64,000 bases of DNA from Bog-473 sp963742035. GTDB lineage: Bacteria > Actinomycetota > Acidimicrobiia > Acidimicrobiales > RAAP-2. This document shows, piece after piece, positions 39,384-52,552 of the stretch (within the stretch, counting starts at the first letter, position 1; each line of letters opens with the position of its first letter). Below the pieces are notes generated by a model, which saw only the letters and a list, made by a program, of their open reading frames with translations, did no database searches and was not told the DNA's origin. The stretch is from NCBI GenBank assembly GCA_963742035.1, contig CAVUKH010000004.1, forward strand, positions 1 through 64,000, in the 5' to 3' direction. A program made the position numbers and the translations under genes.

Positions 39384-39443
39384 CGCACCGCACCGCATCG
39401 CATCGCATCGCATCGCATCGCATCGCATCGCATCGCATCGCAA
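39384..39443. repeat. CGCAT pentanucleotide microsatellite
   Basis: Twelve 5-bp units in a row: two CGCAC, nine perfect CGCAT, then one CGCAA. It lies in the 451-nt gap between cysNC copy 2 (stop 39555) and cysD copy 1 (start 39103), 281-340 nt upstream of that start. The rest of the gap shows no gene. Such arrays change length by slippage; an effect on cysD copy 1 transcription is only a possibility. Confidence 0.95.
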
Positions 39444-39554
39444 CACGGTGTGATGGTGCAGCCGGCCGGCGAGCCGTCGCTGAGTCCGACAGGGGCGGAA
39501 GGGTGGAGACCCCGTCCGGAAAGGACCGGCCGCCATCGGGCCGGCTTCGACGAG

Positions 39555-41417
39555 CTAGCGCAGAATCCCTTCCAGCAGTTCGAGAACGCTGGAAACCTGC
39601 TCGGACAGCGAGCCCGACCCTGACCCGAGGACCAGGTCGGGACGGACCGGCACCTCGTACTCCGAATCGATGCCGGTGAACCCGGGCAGCTGCCCGGCCC
39701 GGGCCCGGGCGTACAGGCCCTTGGGGTCCCGCCGTTCACACTCCTCGAGCGACGTGTCGACGAAGATCTCCACGAAGGGAAGGTTCGCCTGCTCATGCAG
39801 GGTGCGGATGAGGCGGCGGTCCTCCTCGAACGGGCAGATCAGCGCGATGAGCGCCAGCGCGCCCGACTCGGCGAACATGCTCGCCACCTCGCCGGCCCGG
39901 CGGACGTTCTCGGTCCGGTCACGGTCGGAGAAGCCGAGGTCGGCGTTCAGCCCGTGGCGCAGGTTGTCCCCGTCGAGGAGGAAGGCAGGGCGCCCGGAGC
40001 GCACGAAGGCCTCCTCGACGCCGGCGGCGACCGTCGACTTGCCGGCACCCGACAGTCCGGTGAACAGCAGCGTCGCGCCGGACGTCCCCAACGCGGCGAA
40101 GCGGTCCGGGCGCGCCAGGCGGCCGTCCTCGTGGCGCACCACGTTCGGGCTGGCGTGGGTGGTGGCGATCACACGAATGACACCCGCGCCGACCGTCGCG
40201 TTGGTGATGGGGTCGATGATGATGAAGCTGCCGGTGGACCGGTTCGTCGTGTAGTCGTCGACCAGCAACGGCTCGGTGCAGCGGAAGGTCAGGCGCCCGA
40301 CCTCGTTCAGCTCCAGCATCGCGGCCGCCTCGTCACGGTGCAGGCCGTTGACGTCGAGCCGGTAGTGCAAGGTCTGCGCCGTCGCCCGCACCGTCCGGGT
40401 GCTGTGCTTGAGCAGGTAGGTGCGGCCCTCGGCCAGCGAGGAGCGCTCGTCCATCCAGCACACCGTGGCCTCAATGTCGTGGGAGACGGTCGGGCGGTTG
40501 TTGGGCCGGCACAGGATGTCGCCCCGCGACACGGCGATGTCGTCCTCCAACGTGACGACCACGGCCATGGGTGGGAACGCCTCGGCCACCTCGCCGTCCG
40601 CCGTGGCGATAGAGGCGATGCGCGAGGTCGTCCCGGTGGGCAGCACCAGCACGTCGTCCCCCGGGCGCAGCACGCCGCTGGCCACCGTCCCGGCATAGCC
40701 GCGGAAGTCGGGGTTCTCCGGCGTCTGGCTCCGGATCACGTACTGCACGGGAAAACGCGGGTCGATGAAGTTCTCGTCGCTGCCGATGTAGACCGACTCC
40801 AGGTGGTTCAGGAGTGGTGAGCCGTCGTACCACCACATGTGCTCGGAGCGCTGCACCACGTTGTCGCCGCGCAGGGCCGAAATGGGGATGAACGTGATGT
40901 CGTGCACGTTCAACCGGGCCGCGAACTCCATGAAGTCGGACTTGATCCGCTCGTAGCGGGCTTGGTCCCAGTCGATGAGGTCCATCTTGTTGACGCACAC
41001 CACCATGTGGGGGACTCCCAGCATGGAGGAGAGGAAGGCGTGGCGCCGCGTCTGCTCGATCACGCCCTTGCGGGCATCGATCAGAATCAGCGCCACGTGG
41101 GCGTTGGAGGCACCGGTGACCATGTTCCGCGTGTACTCGGTGTGGCCGGGGGTGTCGGCGATGATGAACTTGCGCTTGGGCGTGGCGAAGTAGCGGTAGG
41201 CCACGTCGATGGTGATCCCCTGCTCCCGCTCTGCCCGCAGGCCGTCGGTCAGCAACGCCAGGTCGGTCTCCACGCCGCCGCGCTGCTCGCTGGTGCGGCG
41301 GATGGCTTCGAGCTGGTCCTCGAAGATTCCCTTGGCGTCGTAGAGCAGTCGTCCGATGAGCGTGGACTTCCCGTCGTCCACCGAACCGGCCGTGGCCAGG
41401 CGCAGCAGCTCTGCCAT
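39555..41417 (-). CDS. cysNC: Bifunctional sulfate adenylyltransferase subunit 1 / APS kinase, copy 2
   Basis: The domain order is the same as copy 1: CysN GTPase (GSVDDGKSTLIGRLLYD, ADTPGHTEYTRN, VCVNKMDLIDWD), then CysC kinase from about residue 440 (LFTGLSGAGKSTVAAG, FLLDGDNLRHGLNADLGF). The conserved serine of the CysC lid segment is cysteine here (ALICPFEEDRRL, codon 39834-39836), whereas copy 1 keeps Ser. The length is again 620 residues. It overlaps cysD copy 2 by 1 nt (TAATG). Both copies look intact and under selection, so this is an old duplication, not a recent one. The functional split between the copies is not known. Confidence 0.95.
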   Translation of the reverse strand: MAELLRLATAGSVDDGKSTLIGRLLYDAKGIFEDQLEAIRRTSEQRGGVETDLALLTDGLRAEREQGITIDVAYRYFATPKRKFIIADTPGHTEYTRNMVTGASNAHVALILIDARKGVIEQTRRHAFLSSMLGVPHMVVCVNKMDLIDWDQARYERIKSDFMEFAARLNVHDITFIPISALRGDNVVQRSEHMWWYDGSPLLNHLESVYIGSDENFIDPRFPVQYVIRSQTPENPDFRGYAGTVASGVLRPGDDVLVLPTGTTSRIASIATADGEVAEAFPPMAVVVTLEDDIAVSRGDILCRPNNRPTVSHDIEATVCWMDERSSLAEGRTYLLKHSTRTVRATAQTLHYRLDVNGLHRDEAAAMLELNEVGRLTFRCTEPLLVDDYTTNRSTGSFIIIDPITNATVGAGVIRVIATTHASPNVVRHEDGRLARPDRFAALGTSGATLLFTGLSGAGKSTVAAGVEEAFVRSGRPAFLLDGDNLRHGLNADLGFSDRDRTENVRRAGEVASMFAESGALALIALICPFEEDRRLIRTLHEQANLPFVEIFVDTSLEECERRDPKGLYARARAGQLPGFTGIDSEYEVPVRPDLVLGSGSGSLSEQVSSVLELLEGILR

Positions 41418-42385
41418 TAGAAGTACCCCTCCCGCTTGCGGTCCTCCATGCCGGCCTCCGAAATTCGGTCATCGGCCCGGGTGGCGCCCCGCTCGGTCAG
41501 CCGGGTCCCCGCCACCTCCGCCAGCACCAGGTCGATGGACTCGGCCATCGACTCGACGCAGCCCGTGCAGTCGGCGTCCCCGACCGTACGGAAACGCACC
41601 ATGGCCTCGAAGACGGGATCGCCCTCACTCGGCGCCAGGTGCTCGGTGACCGCCATGAGCATGCCGTCGCGCTGGAACACCTCGCGGCGGTGGGCGAAGT
41701 AGATCGACGGGACGTCGATGCCCTCGTCCCGGATGTAGTGCCACACGTCGTGCTCGGTCCAGTTCGAGAGGGGGAAGACGCGGATGTGCTCCCCCTTGTT
41801 GTGGCGGGCGTTGTAGATGTTCCAGAGCTCGGGGCGCTGCTTCTTCGGGTCCCACTGGCCGAACTCGTCACGGAAGCTGAAGATGCGCTCCTTGGCCCGG
41901 GCCTTCTCCTCGTCCCGGCGGGCCCCGCCGAAGACGGCGTCGTGGCGGCCCTCCGCGATGGCCCGCAGCAGCGTCGGCGTCTGCAGCCGGTTGCGCGTGG
42001 CGCCCGGCGACGTGTCCTCCACCGTCCGCCCGGCGTCGATGTCGTCCTGCACCCTCGCCACCTCCAGCCGCACGCCGAGCGCGGCCGTGTGGCGGTCCCG
42101 GAACTCGAGGACCTCGTCGAAGTTACGCCCGGTGTCCACGTGGAGCACGGGGAAGGGCACGGGCGCGGGCCAGAAGGCCTTCTTGGCCACGTGGAGCATG
42201 ACGATGGAGTCCTTGCCGCCCGAGAACAGGAGGACGGGACGCTCGAACTCGGCGGCCACCTCCCGGAAGATGTGGACGGACTGGGCCTCGAGGGCTCGGA
42301 TGTCGGACAGCCGGTAATGACCCGTGCCGGACGGCGCGAGGCCATCCGGCACGTTCGAGTCAGCCACCCTGCCCGGTGTCGCCAT
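41417..42385 (-). CDS. cysD: Sulfate adenylyltransferase subunit 2, copy 2
   Basis: The 322-residue CysD paralogue has the PP-loop LLFSGGKDSIVMLHVA, LHVDTGRNFDEVLEFRD, FGGARRDEEKARAKERI and the C-terminus GMEDRKREGYF. It starts MATPGRVADSNVPDG, with a GGGGAGG Shine-Dalgarno 6 nt before the ATG. Only 44 nt separate it from the rpoC stop on the same strand, and I see no strong terminator there. Some transcription from the rpoBC operon may therefore reach this cassette. In most genomes this position behind rpoC is occupied by rpsL or another translation gene. Confidence 0.95.
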   Translation of the reverse strand: MATPGRVADSNVPDGLAPSGTGHYRLSDIRALEAQSVHIFREVAAEFERPVLLFSGGKDSIVMLHVAKKAFWPAPVPFPVLHVDTGRNFDEVLEFRDRHTAALGVRLEVARVQDDIDAGRTVEDTSPGATRNRLQTPTLLRAIAEGRHDAVFGGARRDEEKARAKERIFSFRDEFGQWDPKKQRPELWNIYNARHNKGEHIRVFPLSNWTEHDVWHYIRDEGIDVPSIYFAHRREVFQRDGMLMAVTEHLAPSEGDPVFEAMVRFRTVGDADCTGCVESMAESIDLVLAEVAGTRLTERGATRADDRISEAGMEDRKREGYF

Positions 42386-42429
42386 CGGACCCTCCCCTTC
42401 GTCTTCCCCGCGAGCGGAACGGACGAAGT

Positions 42430-46499
<4,070 letters not shown>

Positions 46500-46500
<1 letters not shown>

Positions 46501-49500
46501 TAGGAGAAGCTCCTCTCTGCGGCACGCCGCTCGTCTTCTTCGTCGGAGCCGCGCTCGTTGCGGCTGATGTCGATGCCCAGCTCTTCAGCCGTGCGGAACA
46601 CGTCCTCGTCCAACTCGTGCATCTCGATCTCACGGCCGTCGATCGCCAGGACCTCGACGTCCAAGCACAGGGACTGCATCTCCTTGATGAGCACCTTGAA
46701 CGACTCGGGGATGCCCGGCTCGGGGATGTTCTCGCCCTTGACGATGGCCTCGTAGACCTTGACCCGGCCCAGCACGTCGTCGGACTTGATGGTCAGGAGC
46801 TCCTGCAGCGCGTACGCCGCGCCGAAGGCCTCCAACGCCCACACCTCCATTTCGCCGAAGCGCTGGCCACCGAACTGCGCCTTCCCACCCAGCGGCTGCT
46901 GCGTGATCATGGAGTACGGGCCGGTGGAGCGGGCGTGGATCTTGTCGTCGACCAGGTGGGCCAGCTTCAGGATGTAGACGAAGCCGACCGAGATCGGGTT
47001 GTCGTACTTCTCGCCGGTGCGCCCGTTGTAGAGCGTGACCTTGCCGTCGGTGCCGATCTGCACGTCGCCGTTGGCCGAGTCCGAATTGAGGGTCCCGAAG
47101 ACCTTCTGGATCGTCGGGTGGGCCCCGGCGTCCTCGACCTCGTCCCAGTGGGCGCCGTCGAAGACCGGAGTGGAGACCCAGGCCGCCGGCTGCGTGCGCG
47201 GCCGCGTCTTGCGGGCGGCCCCGTCACCCTTGGCACTCGTACCCACGCCCTCGTTGACCTCCACGCCCTCCCAGCCGTGGCGGGCGGCGTAGCCGAGATG
47301 CGACTCGAGCACCTGGCCGACGTTCATCCGGCTCGGCACGCCGAGCGGGTTCAGGATGATGTCGACCGGGGTGCCGTCGGACAGGTAGGGCATGTCCTCG
47401 ACCGGGAGGATCTTGGAGATGACGCCCTTGTTGCCGTGGCGGCCGGCCAGCTTGTCGCCCTCGGAGATCTTGCGCTTCTGGGCCACGTAGACCCGCACCA
47501 GCTGGTTCACGCCGGGCGGCAGCTCGTGGGACTCCTCACGCGAGAAGACCCGGACGTCGATGACCTTGCCGTACTCACCGTGCGGGACCTTCAACGAGGT
47601 GTCGCGCACCTCGCGGGCCTTCTCACCGAAGATGGCGCGCAGCAGCCGCTCTTCGGGCGTCTGCTCCGTCTCACCCTTGGGGGTCACCTTGCCGACCAGG
47701 ACGTCGCCCGGCTCCACCTCGGCGCCGACGCGGATGATGCCGCGGTCGTCGAGGTCGGCCAGAATCTCCTCCGACAGGTTCGGGATGTCCCGGGTGATCT
47801 CCTCGGCGCCCAGCTTGGTGTCGCGGGCGTCGACCTCGTGCTCCTCAATGTGGATGGACGTCAGCACGTCGTCGCGCACCAGGCGCTCGGACAAGATGAT
47901 GGCGTCCTCGTAGTTGTAGCCCTCCCACGGCATGAAGGCGACGAGCAGGTTCTTGCCCAGCGCCAGCTCGCCGTTGTGGGTCGAGGGGCCGTCGGCCAGC
48001 AGGTCGCCGGTCGCCACGCTCTGACCCTCCGCCACCAACGTGCGGTGGTTGATGCACGTGTTCTGGTTCGAGCGGCGGAACTTGGACAGGCGGTAGACCT
48101 TGCGGCCCAGCGCCGTGCCGAGGCGGTCCTTCTGCCCCGGGGCGTACTCCACGGTGATGGCGTCGCCGCTGATCTCGGTCACGGTGCCGTTGCCCTCGGC
48201 CAGAATGACGTCGCCGGCGTCGCGGGCGGCGCGCGCCTCCACCCCGGTGCCGATGTACGGCGCCTCGGGTGCCACCAGCGGTACGGCCTGCTTCTGCATG
48301 TTGGCGCCCATGAGGGCACGGTTGGCGTCGTCGTGCTCGACGAAGGGGATCAGCGCGGTCGAGACCGACACGATCTGCTTCGGCGACACGTCCATGAGGT
48401 CCACCTCGGACGGCGGCACGAAGTCGATCTCCGACGTCGTCCCGTAGGAGGTGTTGACGGCACCCATGCGCACGCCGGTCCCCTGCGGGCCGCGGCGCAC
48501 CAGGACGCGCTCCTCGGTCAGGCGCCCGTCCGCGGAGACCGCAGCGTTGGCCTGGGCGATGACGTGCTCCTCTTCCTCGTCGGCCGCCAGGTAGCTGACC
48601 TCGTCGGTGACCTTGCCGTCGACCACGGTTCGGTAGGGCGTCTCGATGAAGCCGTACTCGTTCACCCGGGCGTAGGTGGCCAGGGCGCCGATCAGGCCGA
48701 TGTTCGGGCCCTCCGGCGTCTCGATCGGGCACATGCGCCCGTAGTGGGACGTGTGCACGTCCCGGACTTCGAAGCCGGCGCGCTCACGGGACAGACCACC
48801 TGGCCCCAACGCGGAGAGGCGGCGCTTGTGGGCCAGGCCCGACAGCGGGTTGTTCTGGTCCATGAACTGCGAGAGCTGCGAGGTGCCGAAGAACTCCTTC
48901 ACCGCGGCCACGACCGGGCGGATGTTGATCAGCGTCTGCGGCGTGATGGCCTCGACGTCCTGGGTGGTCATGCGCTCACGCACGACCCGCTCCATACGCG
49001 ACAGGCCCACCCGCACCTGGTTCTGGATCAGCTCGCCGACCGAGCGGATGCGCCGGTTGGCGAAGTGGTCCTGGTCGTCGATGCGGTAGGTCGACTCGCC
49101 GTCGGCCATGTGCTGGGCCAGGTGGAGCATGTAGGTGGCCGAGGCCAGGATCTCCGACGGCGACAGCACCGACTGGTTCGGGGCGGGCTTCTCGATGTCG
49201 ATCCCGAACAGGTCCGACAGGCGGTCGATTTCCGGCCCGAGCTTGCGGTTCAGCTTGTAGCGGCCGACGCGGGTGAGGTCGTAGCGCTTCGGGTTGAAGA
49301 AGGCGTTCTCGAAGTAGACGCGGGCGGCCTCGGCCGACAGCGGCTCGCCGGGACGGGCGCGCTTGTAGATCTCGAGGAGGGCCTCCTCGCGGGTGGGCGC
49401 CAGGTTGCGCTCCTTCTCCCACTGCCCCTCGAGGAAGTCGAAGTGGCGCACGAAGCGGTCGAGGAAGGCCTCGTCCCCGTAGCCCAGGGCGCGCAACAGG

Positions 49501-50090
49501 ACGAACAACGACAGGCGGCGCTTGCGGGCCACCCGGCATCCGGCCGTGACGTCCTTGCCCGGCTTGGCTTCGATGTCGAGCTCGATCCACTCACCCCGGT
49601 ACGGGTGGATGGTCCCGGTGAAGACGGTCTTGGCGTCGCGGCCGGGCTGGAAGATCACGCCGGGCGAGCGCACGAGCTGGCTGACGACGACACGCTCGGT
49701 GCCGTTGACGATGAAGGTGCCCCGGTCGGTCATCATCGGGAAGTCCCCCATGAAGACCGTCTGCTCCTTGATCTCACCCGTGGTGGCGTTGAGGAAGCGG
49801 GCGCGCACGAAGACGGGCGCGGCGTACGTCATGTCCTTTTCCTTGCACTCCTCCACCGAGAACTTCGGCGGTGGGCGCAGGTCGGCGTCCGTCGGATCGA
49901 ACTCGAGCTCCAGGCTCAGCTGACCGGTGAAGTCCTCGATGGGACTGATGTCGTGGTAGGCCTCGGCCAGGCCCTTGTCGAGGAACCACTGGAACGAGTC
50001 GCGCTGAATGGCGATCAAGTCGGGAAGCGGCAAAGCCTCGTTGATATTGGCGAACGTGACACGTTCGGGACTGCGGGACCGTGAGGACAA
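46500..50090 (-). CDS. rpoB: RNA polymerase beta subunit
   Basis: The 1196-residue subunit starts at a TTG (SSRSRSPERVTFANINEAL), supported by GGAGGAG 7 nt upstream. The rifampicin-binding region is wild-type-like (SQLSQFMDQNNPLSGLAHKR, then LSALGPGGLSRERAGFEVRD). Also present are the sigma/flap-region motif KVTPKGETEQTPEERLLRAI and the C-terminal MEVWALEAFGAAYALQELLT. The gene is intact through 3.6 kb. It is preceded by a 330-nt leader carrying its own promoter and separated by it from rplL. Confidence 0.98.
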
Positions 50091-50327
50091 CGGTCAACTC
50101 CTCCCAAGTGAAAAGCGGCGGGTGAGGGCGGTACTGCGAATCGGGACGGACGAGGACGGGGACGACGGGACGGGGATCAGGGCTGCGCGGGCGCGCGTCG
50201 ACACCGAGGAATTACGGAATCGAAGACAGGGAGACGCACGGCAACCGTGCATCTTATCGTGGGGCGTGCCTGGATACAACCCCTCGGGCCATCGTCGGCC
50301 GAACGGGCGGTGCCCGGGGTCCCCGAC

Positions 50328-50356
50328 AGGGTAAAGGTGCCCTCCCCCGCCGTCAA
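50328..50356 (-). promoter_or_regulatory. Promoter of rpoBC
   Basis: On the minus strand TTGACG (50351-50356) and TACCCT (50328-50333) are separated by exactly 17 bases. This is the best housekeeping-type promoter I found in the window. The start point would be near 50321, leaving an untranslated leader of about 230 nt before rpoB, so rpoBC can be expressed independently of rplJL. Confidence 0.7.
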
Positions 50357-50381
50357 GGATCCTGGTCGGAAGGCCAGGTCA

Positions 50382-50398
50382 GGACGGGTGTCCCGTCC
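50382..50398 (-). terminator. Hairpin after rplL
   Basis: GGACGGG and CCCGTCC form a 7-bp stem with a 3-nt loop, 23-39 nt past the rplL stop codon. No U-tract follows. It may be a partial terminator or processing site that lowers rpoBC relative to rplJL, as is known at this junction in other bacteria. Confidence 0.4.
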
Positions 50399-50420
50399 CG
50401 CCCGGCCCCCCGACCCGGGA

Positions 50421-50813
50421 CTACTTGATCTCGACCGTGGCGCCGGCGCCCTCGAGGGCCGCCTTGGCCTTCTCGGCGTCTTCCTTGTTGGCCTTCTCCA
50501 GGACCGGCTTCGGGGCGGCCTCGACCAGGTCCTTGGCCTCCTTGAGGCCGAGGCTGGTGAGAGCACGCACCTCCTTGATGACCTGGATCTTCTTGTCGCC
50601 GGCCGCCGTCAGGATGACGTCGAAGTCCGACTTCTCCTCCTCGCCACCTCCGGCGTCGCCACCGGCGGCCGGAGCGGCCGCTGCGGCCACGGCCACGGGA
50701 GCGGCCGCGGTCACGCCGAAGCGCTCCTCGAAGTCCTTCAACAGCTCGCTCAGCTGAATCACCGAGAGCTCGGCGATCCCGTCGAGGATCTCTTCTTTGG
50801 TCAGGGTTGCCAT
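50421..50813 (-). CDS. rplL: 50S ribosomal protein L7/L12
   Basis: L7/L12 forms the flexible stalk that recruits translational GTPases. The 130-residue product starts MATLTKEEILDGIAELSVIQ with the dimerisation helix pair. It then has an Ala/Gly/Pro hinge and the C-terminal domain with FDVILTAAGDKKIQVIKEVR, LGLKEAKDLVEAAPK and a C-terminus reading GAGATVEIK. It lies 49 nt behind rplJ, the standard order. The gene is intact. Confidence 0.98.
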   Translation of the reverse strand: MATLTKEEILDGIAELSVIQLSELLKDFEERFGVTAAAPVAVAAAAAPAAGGDAGGGEEEKSDFDVILTAAGDKKIQVIKEVRALTSLGLKEAKDLVEAAPKPVLEKANKEDAEKAKAALEGAGATVEIK

Positions 50814-50862
50814 CTGCCTGGCCTTCCTTTCTTTACCTTCGGTCTTGTTGTGATCGGACGAT

Positions 50863-51558
50863 CTACTCGGACGCCTCTTCGGCGGTGGTCACCGCATCCG
50901 CCTCCGCCGGAGCCTCCCCGGCGGACTCCACCGGCTCGGGTGCGGCAGCTTCATCGGTAGGTGCGGTCTCGGCCTCGGCTTCGGCGGCCGGCGCGGCGGT
51001 CTCCTCGGCGGGCAGCGTCTCGCCACCGGCCTCACGCTGCTCGATCAGCGCCGAGAGCCCGTAGGCCATGTTGCGCGGCAGGGCCTGCAGGAGGCCGGCC
51101 ATCTGCTGCATCGGTGCGGCCAGGGCACCGGCGAAACGGGCCAGCAGCACCTCGCGCGGGGGCAGGTCGGCCAGCGCGGCCAGGTCGGCCGCCGAGAGCA
51201 GCGATCCGTCGGCCAGCCCGCCCTTAATGACGAGGAGCGGGTTGTTCCGGGAGAAGTCCCGCAGTGCCTTCGCCACGGCGCTGACGTCGCCCTGCACGAA
51301 CGTCAGCGCGCTGGGGCCGCTGAGGTACTGCGCCAGCGGCTGGTACTCGCCGCCGTCGATGGCCCGCCGGACCAGCGTGTTCTTGAAGATCCGGTAGTCG
51401 CCCCCGGCGGCGGCCAGCGCGGTCCGCAGCTCGGCCAGCTCGGAGGTCGTCAGGCCTCGGTACTCGCTCACGATGGAGGCCGCCGCCGCGCTGACGCGCG
51501 TCTTGACCTCGTCGACGACCTCGACCTTGTGTGCCATCTGTGCGTTCTGCGTTGCCAT
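50863..51558 (-). CDS. rplJ: 50S ribosomal protein L10 with a long acidic tail
   Basis: L10 anchors L7/L12 dimers to the ribosome. The core starts MATQNAQMAHKVEVVDEVKT and carries IVSEYRGLTTSELAELRTAL, NTLVRRAIDGG and the L12-binding C-terminal helix. The protein is 231 residues against a usual 165-180. The last 55 or so form an Ala/Glu/Pro-rich acidic tail (PAEETAAPAAEAEAETAPT). The frame is open for 39 codons upstream, but the ATG at 51558 matches the family start. It is preceded by a 251-nt leader. Confidence 0.95.
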   Translation of the reverse strand: MATQNAQMAHKVEVVDEVKTRVSAAAASIVSEYRGLTTSELAELRTALAAAGGDYRIFKNTLVRRAIDGGEYQPLAQYLSGPSALTFVQGDVSAVAKALRDFSRNNPLLVIKGGLADGSLLSAADLAALADLPPREVLLARFAGALAAPMQQMAGLLQALPRNMAYGLSALIEQREAGGETLPAEETAAPAAEAEAETAPTDEAAAPEPVESAGEAPAEADAVTTAEEASE

Positions 51559-51809
51559 CGGTGTCCTCCACCGGGCTCCATGGCCCGGAAGCGGGCCAGA
51601 GTCTCCGGCGTGCGACGGCACGGGCTGCCGGATCGCTCCGGCATGCTTCGTTGTCGCCTCGTCAGGCCGGCCCATCGGGCCGCTTCGGCACCCAGGGGTG
51701 CACCGGAGGTCTCTGGCGTATCGGATTCAGTGCCCGTCCGCCCGGAGGCGGCGAGCTGTGCGGGAGAGCGTAGTACGGCGGTCGGGAGGGTTCCGACCGG
51801 GCGGCGTGG
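51559..51809 (-). promoter_or_regulatory. Leader region of rplJL, likely L10 autoregulatory RNA
   Basis: This gap between rplA and rplJ has several stable hairpins on the minus strand, for example TGCCGGA/TCCGGCA with a 4-nt loop at 51626-51643 and a GC-rich stem nearer the rplJ start. In many bacteria the L10-(L12)4 complex binds a leader here and represses rplJL. Position and structure fit, but I cannot confirm the specific L10 consensus by eye. Confidence 0.45.
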
Positions 51810-52532
51810 TCAGGCCGGGACGGCCAGCTCCTCGTCGGTGTAGCGGGCCTTCACCGGGTCGATGCGGACCCCGGGGCTCATCGTCGTCGAGACGGTCACC
51901 GAAAGGAAGTAGCGGCCCTTGGCCGAGGGCGGCTTGGCCCGCTGCAGCTCGTCGATGACGGCGCGGATGTTCGTCATGAGCTGGTCGGCGGTGAAGGACG
52001 CCTTGCCGACACGGATGTGGACGTTGCCCACCTTGTCGGTGCGGTACTCGACCCGGCCACCCTTGAACTCGGCGACGGCCTTGCCGACGTCGGTCGTCAC
52101 CGTGCCCGTCTTGGGGTTGGGCATCAGGCCACGTGGCCCGAGCACGCGGCCGAGTGTCCCGACCTGCCCCATCAGGTCCGGCGTGGCGATGGCGACGTCG
52201 AAGTCGAGGAAGCCGCCGTTGATCTTCGCCACCAGGTCGTCGGCGCCGACCTCGTCGGCCCCGGCGGCACGGGCCTCGGCGGCCGCCTCGCCGGCCGCGA
52301 AGACCGCCACCCGCTCGGTCCGTCCGGTCCCGGCGGGGAGCGACAGCGTCCCGCGTACGATCTGGTCCGCCTTGCGGGGGTCGACCCCGAGCCGGACGGC
52401 CAGCTCGACCGTCTCGTCGAACTTGGCGCTGGCCAGCGACTTGACCAGCTCGACGCCCTCGGCCAGGCCGTGCATCGATTCCCGGTCCGCCTTGGTCAGG
52501 CTCTCCTTGTACTTCTTGCCGTGCTGGGTCAT
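51810..52532 (-). CDS. rplA: 50S ribosomal protein L1
   Basis: L1 forms the mobile stalk near the E site and in other bacteria represses the rplK-rplA operon. The 240-residue product starts MTQHGKKYKESLTKADRESM. It keeps VELAVRLGVDPRKADQIVRG, TPDLMGQVGTLGRVLGPRG, LMPNPKTGTVT and FTADQLMTNIRAVIDEL. The open frame continues upstream through rplK in another frame; the ATG at 52532 is the real start. It is 20 nt downstream of rplK. Confidence 0.97.
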   Translation of the reverse strand: MTQHGKKYKESLTKADRESMHGLAEGVELVKSLASAKFDETVELAVRLGVDPRKADQIVRGTLSLPAGTGRTERVAVFAAGEAAAEARAAGADEVGADDLVAKINGGFLDFDVAIATPDLMGQVGTLGRVLGPRGLMPNPKTGTVTTDVGKAVAEFKGGRVEYRTDKVGNVHIRVGKASFTADQLMTNIRAVIDELQRAKPPSAKGRYFLSVTVSTTMSPGVRIDPVKARYTDEELAVPA

Positions 52533-52552
52533 CTTCTTCTCCTCGTCCTGCC

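Noticed and set aside
39384..39443. CRISPR array
   Set aside because: The units are 5 bp with no spacers and no cas genes nearby, so it is a microsatellite.
46617..50084. A 1155-codon open frame on the plus strand opposite rpoB
   Set aside because: It is the GC-bias shadow of rpoB: low-complexity Asp/Val/Leu/Gly composition, no domain, and the minus strand encodes a complete RNA polymerase subunit.
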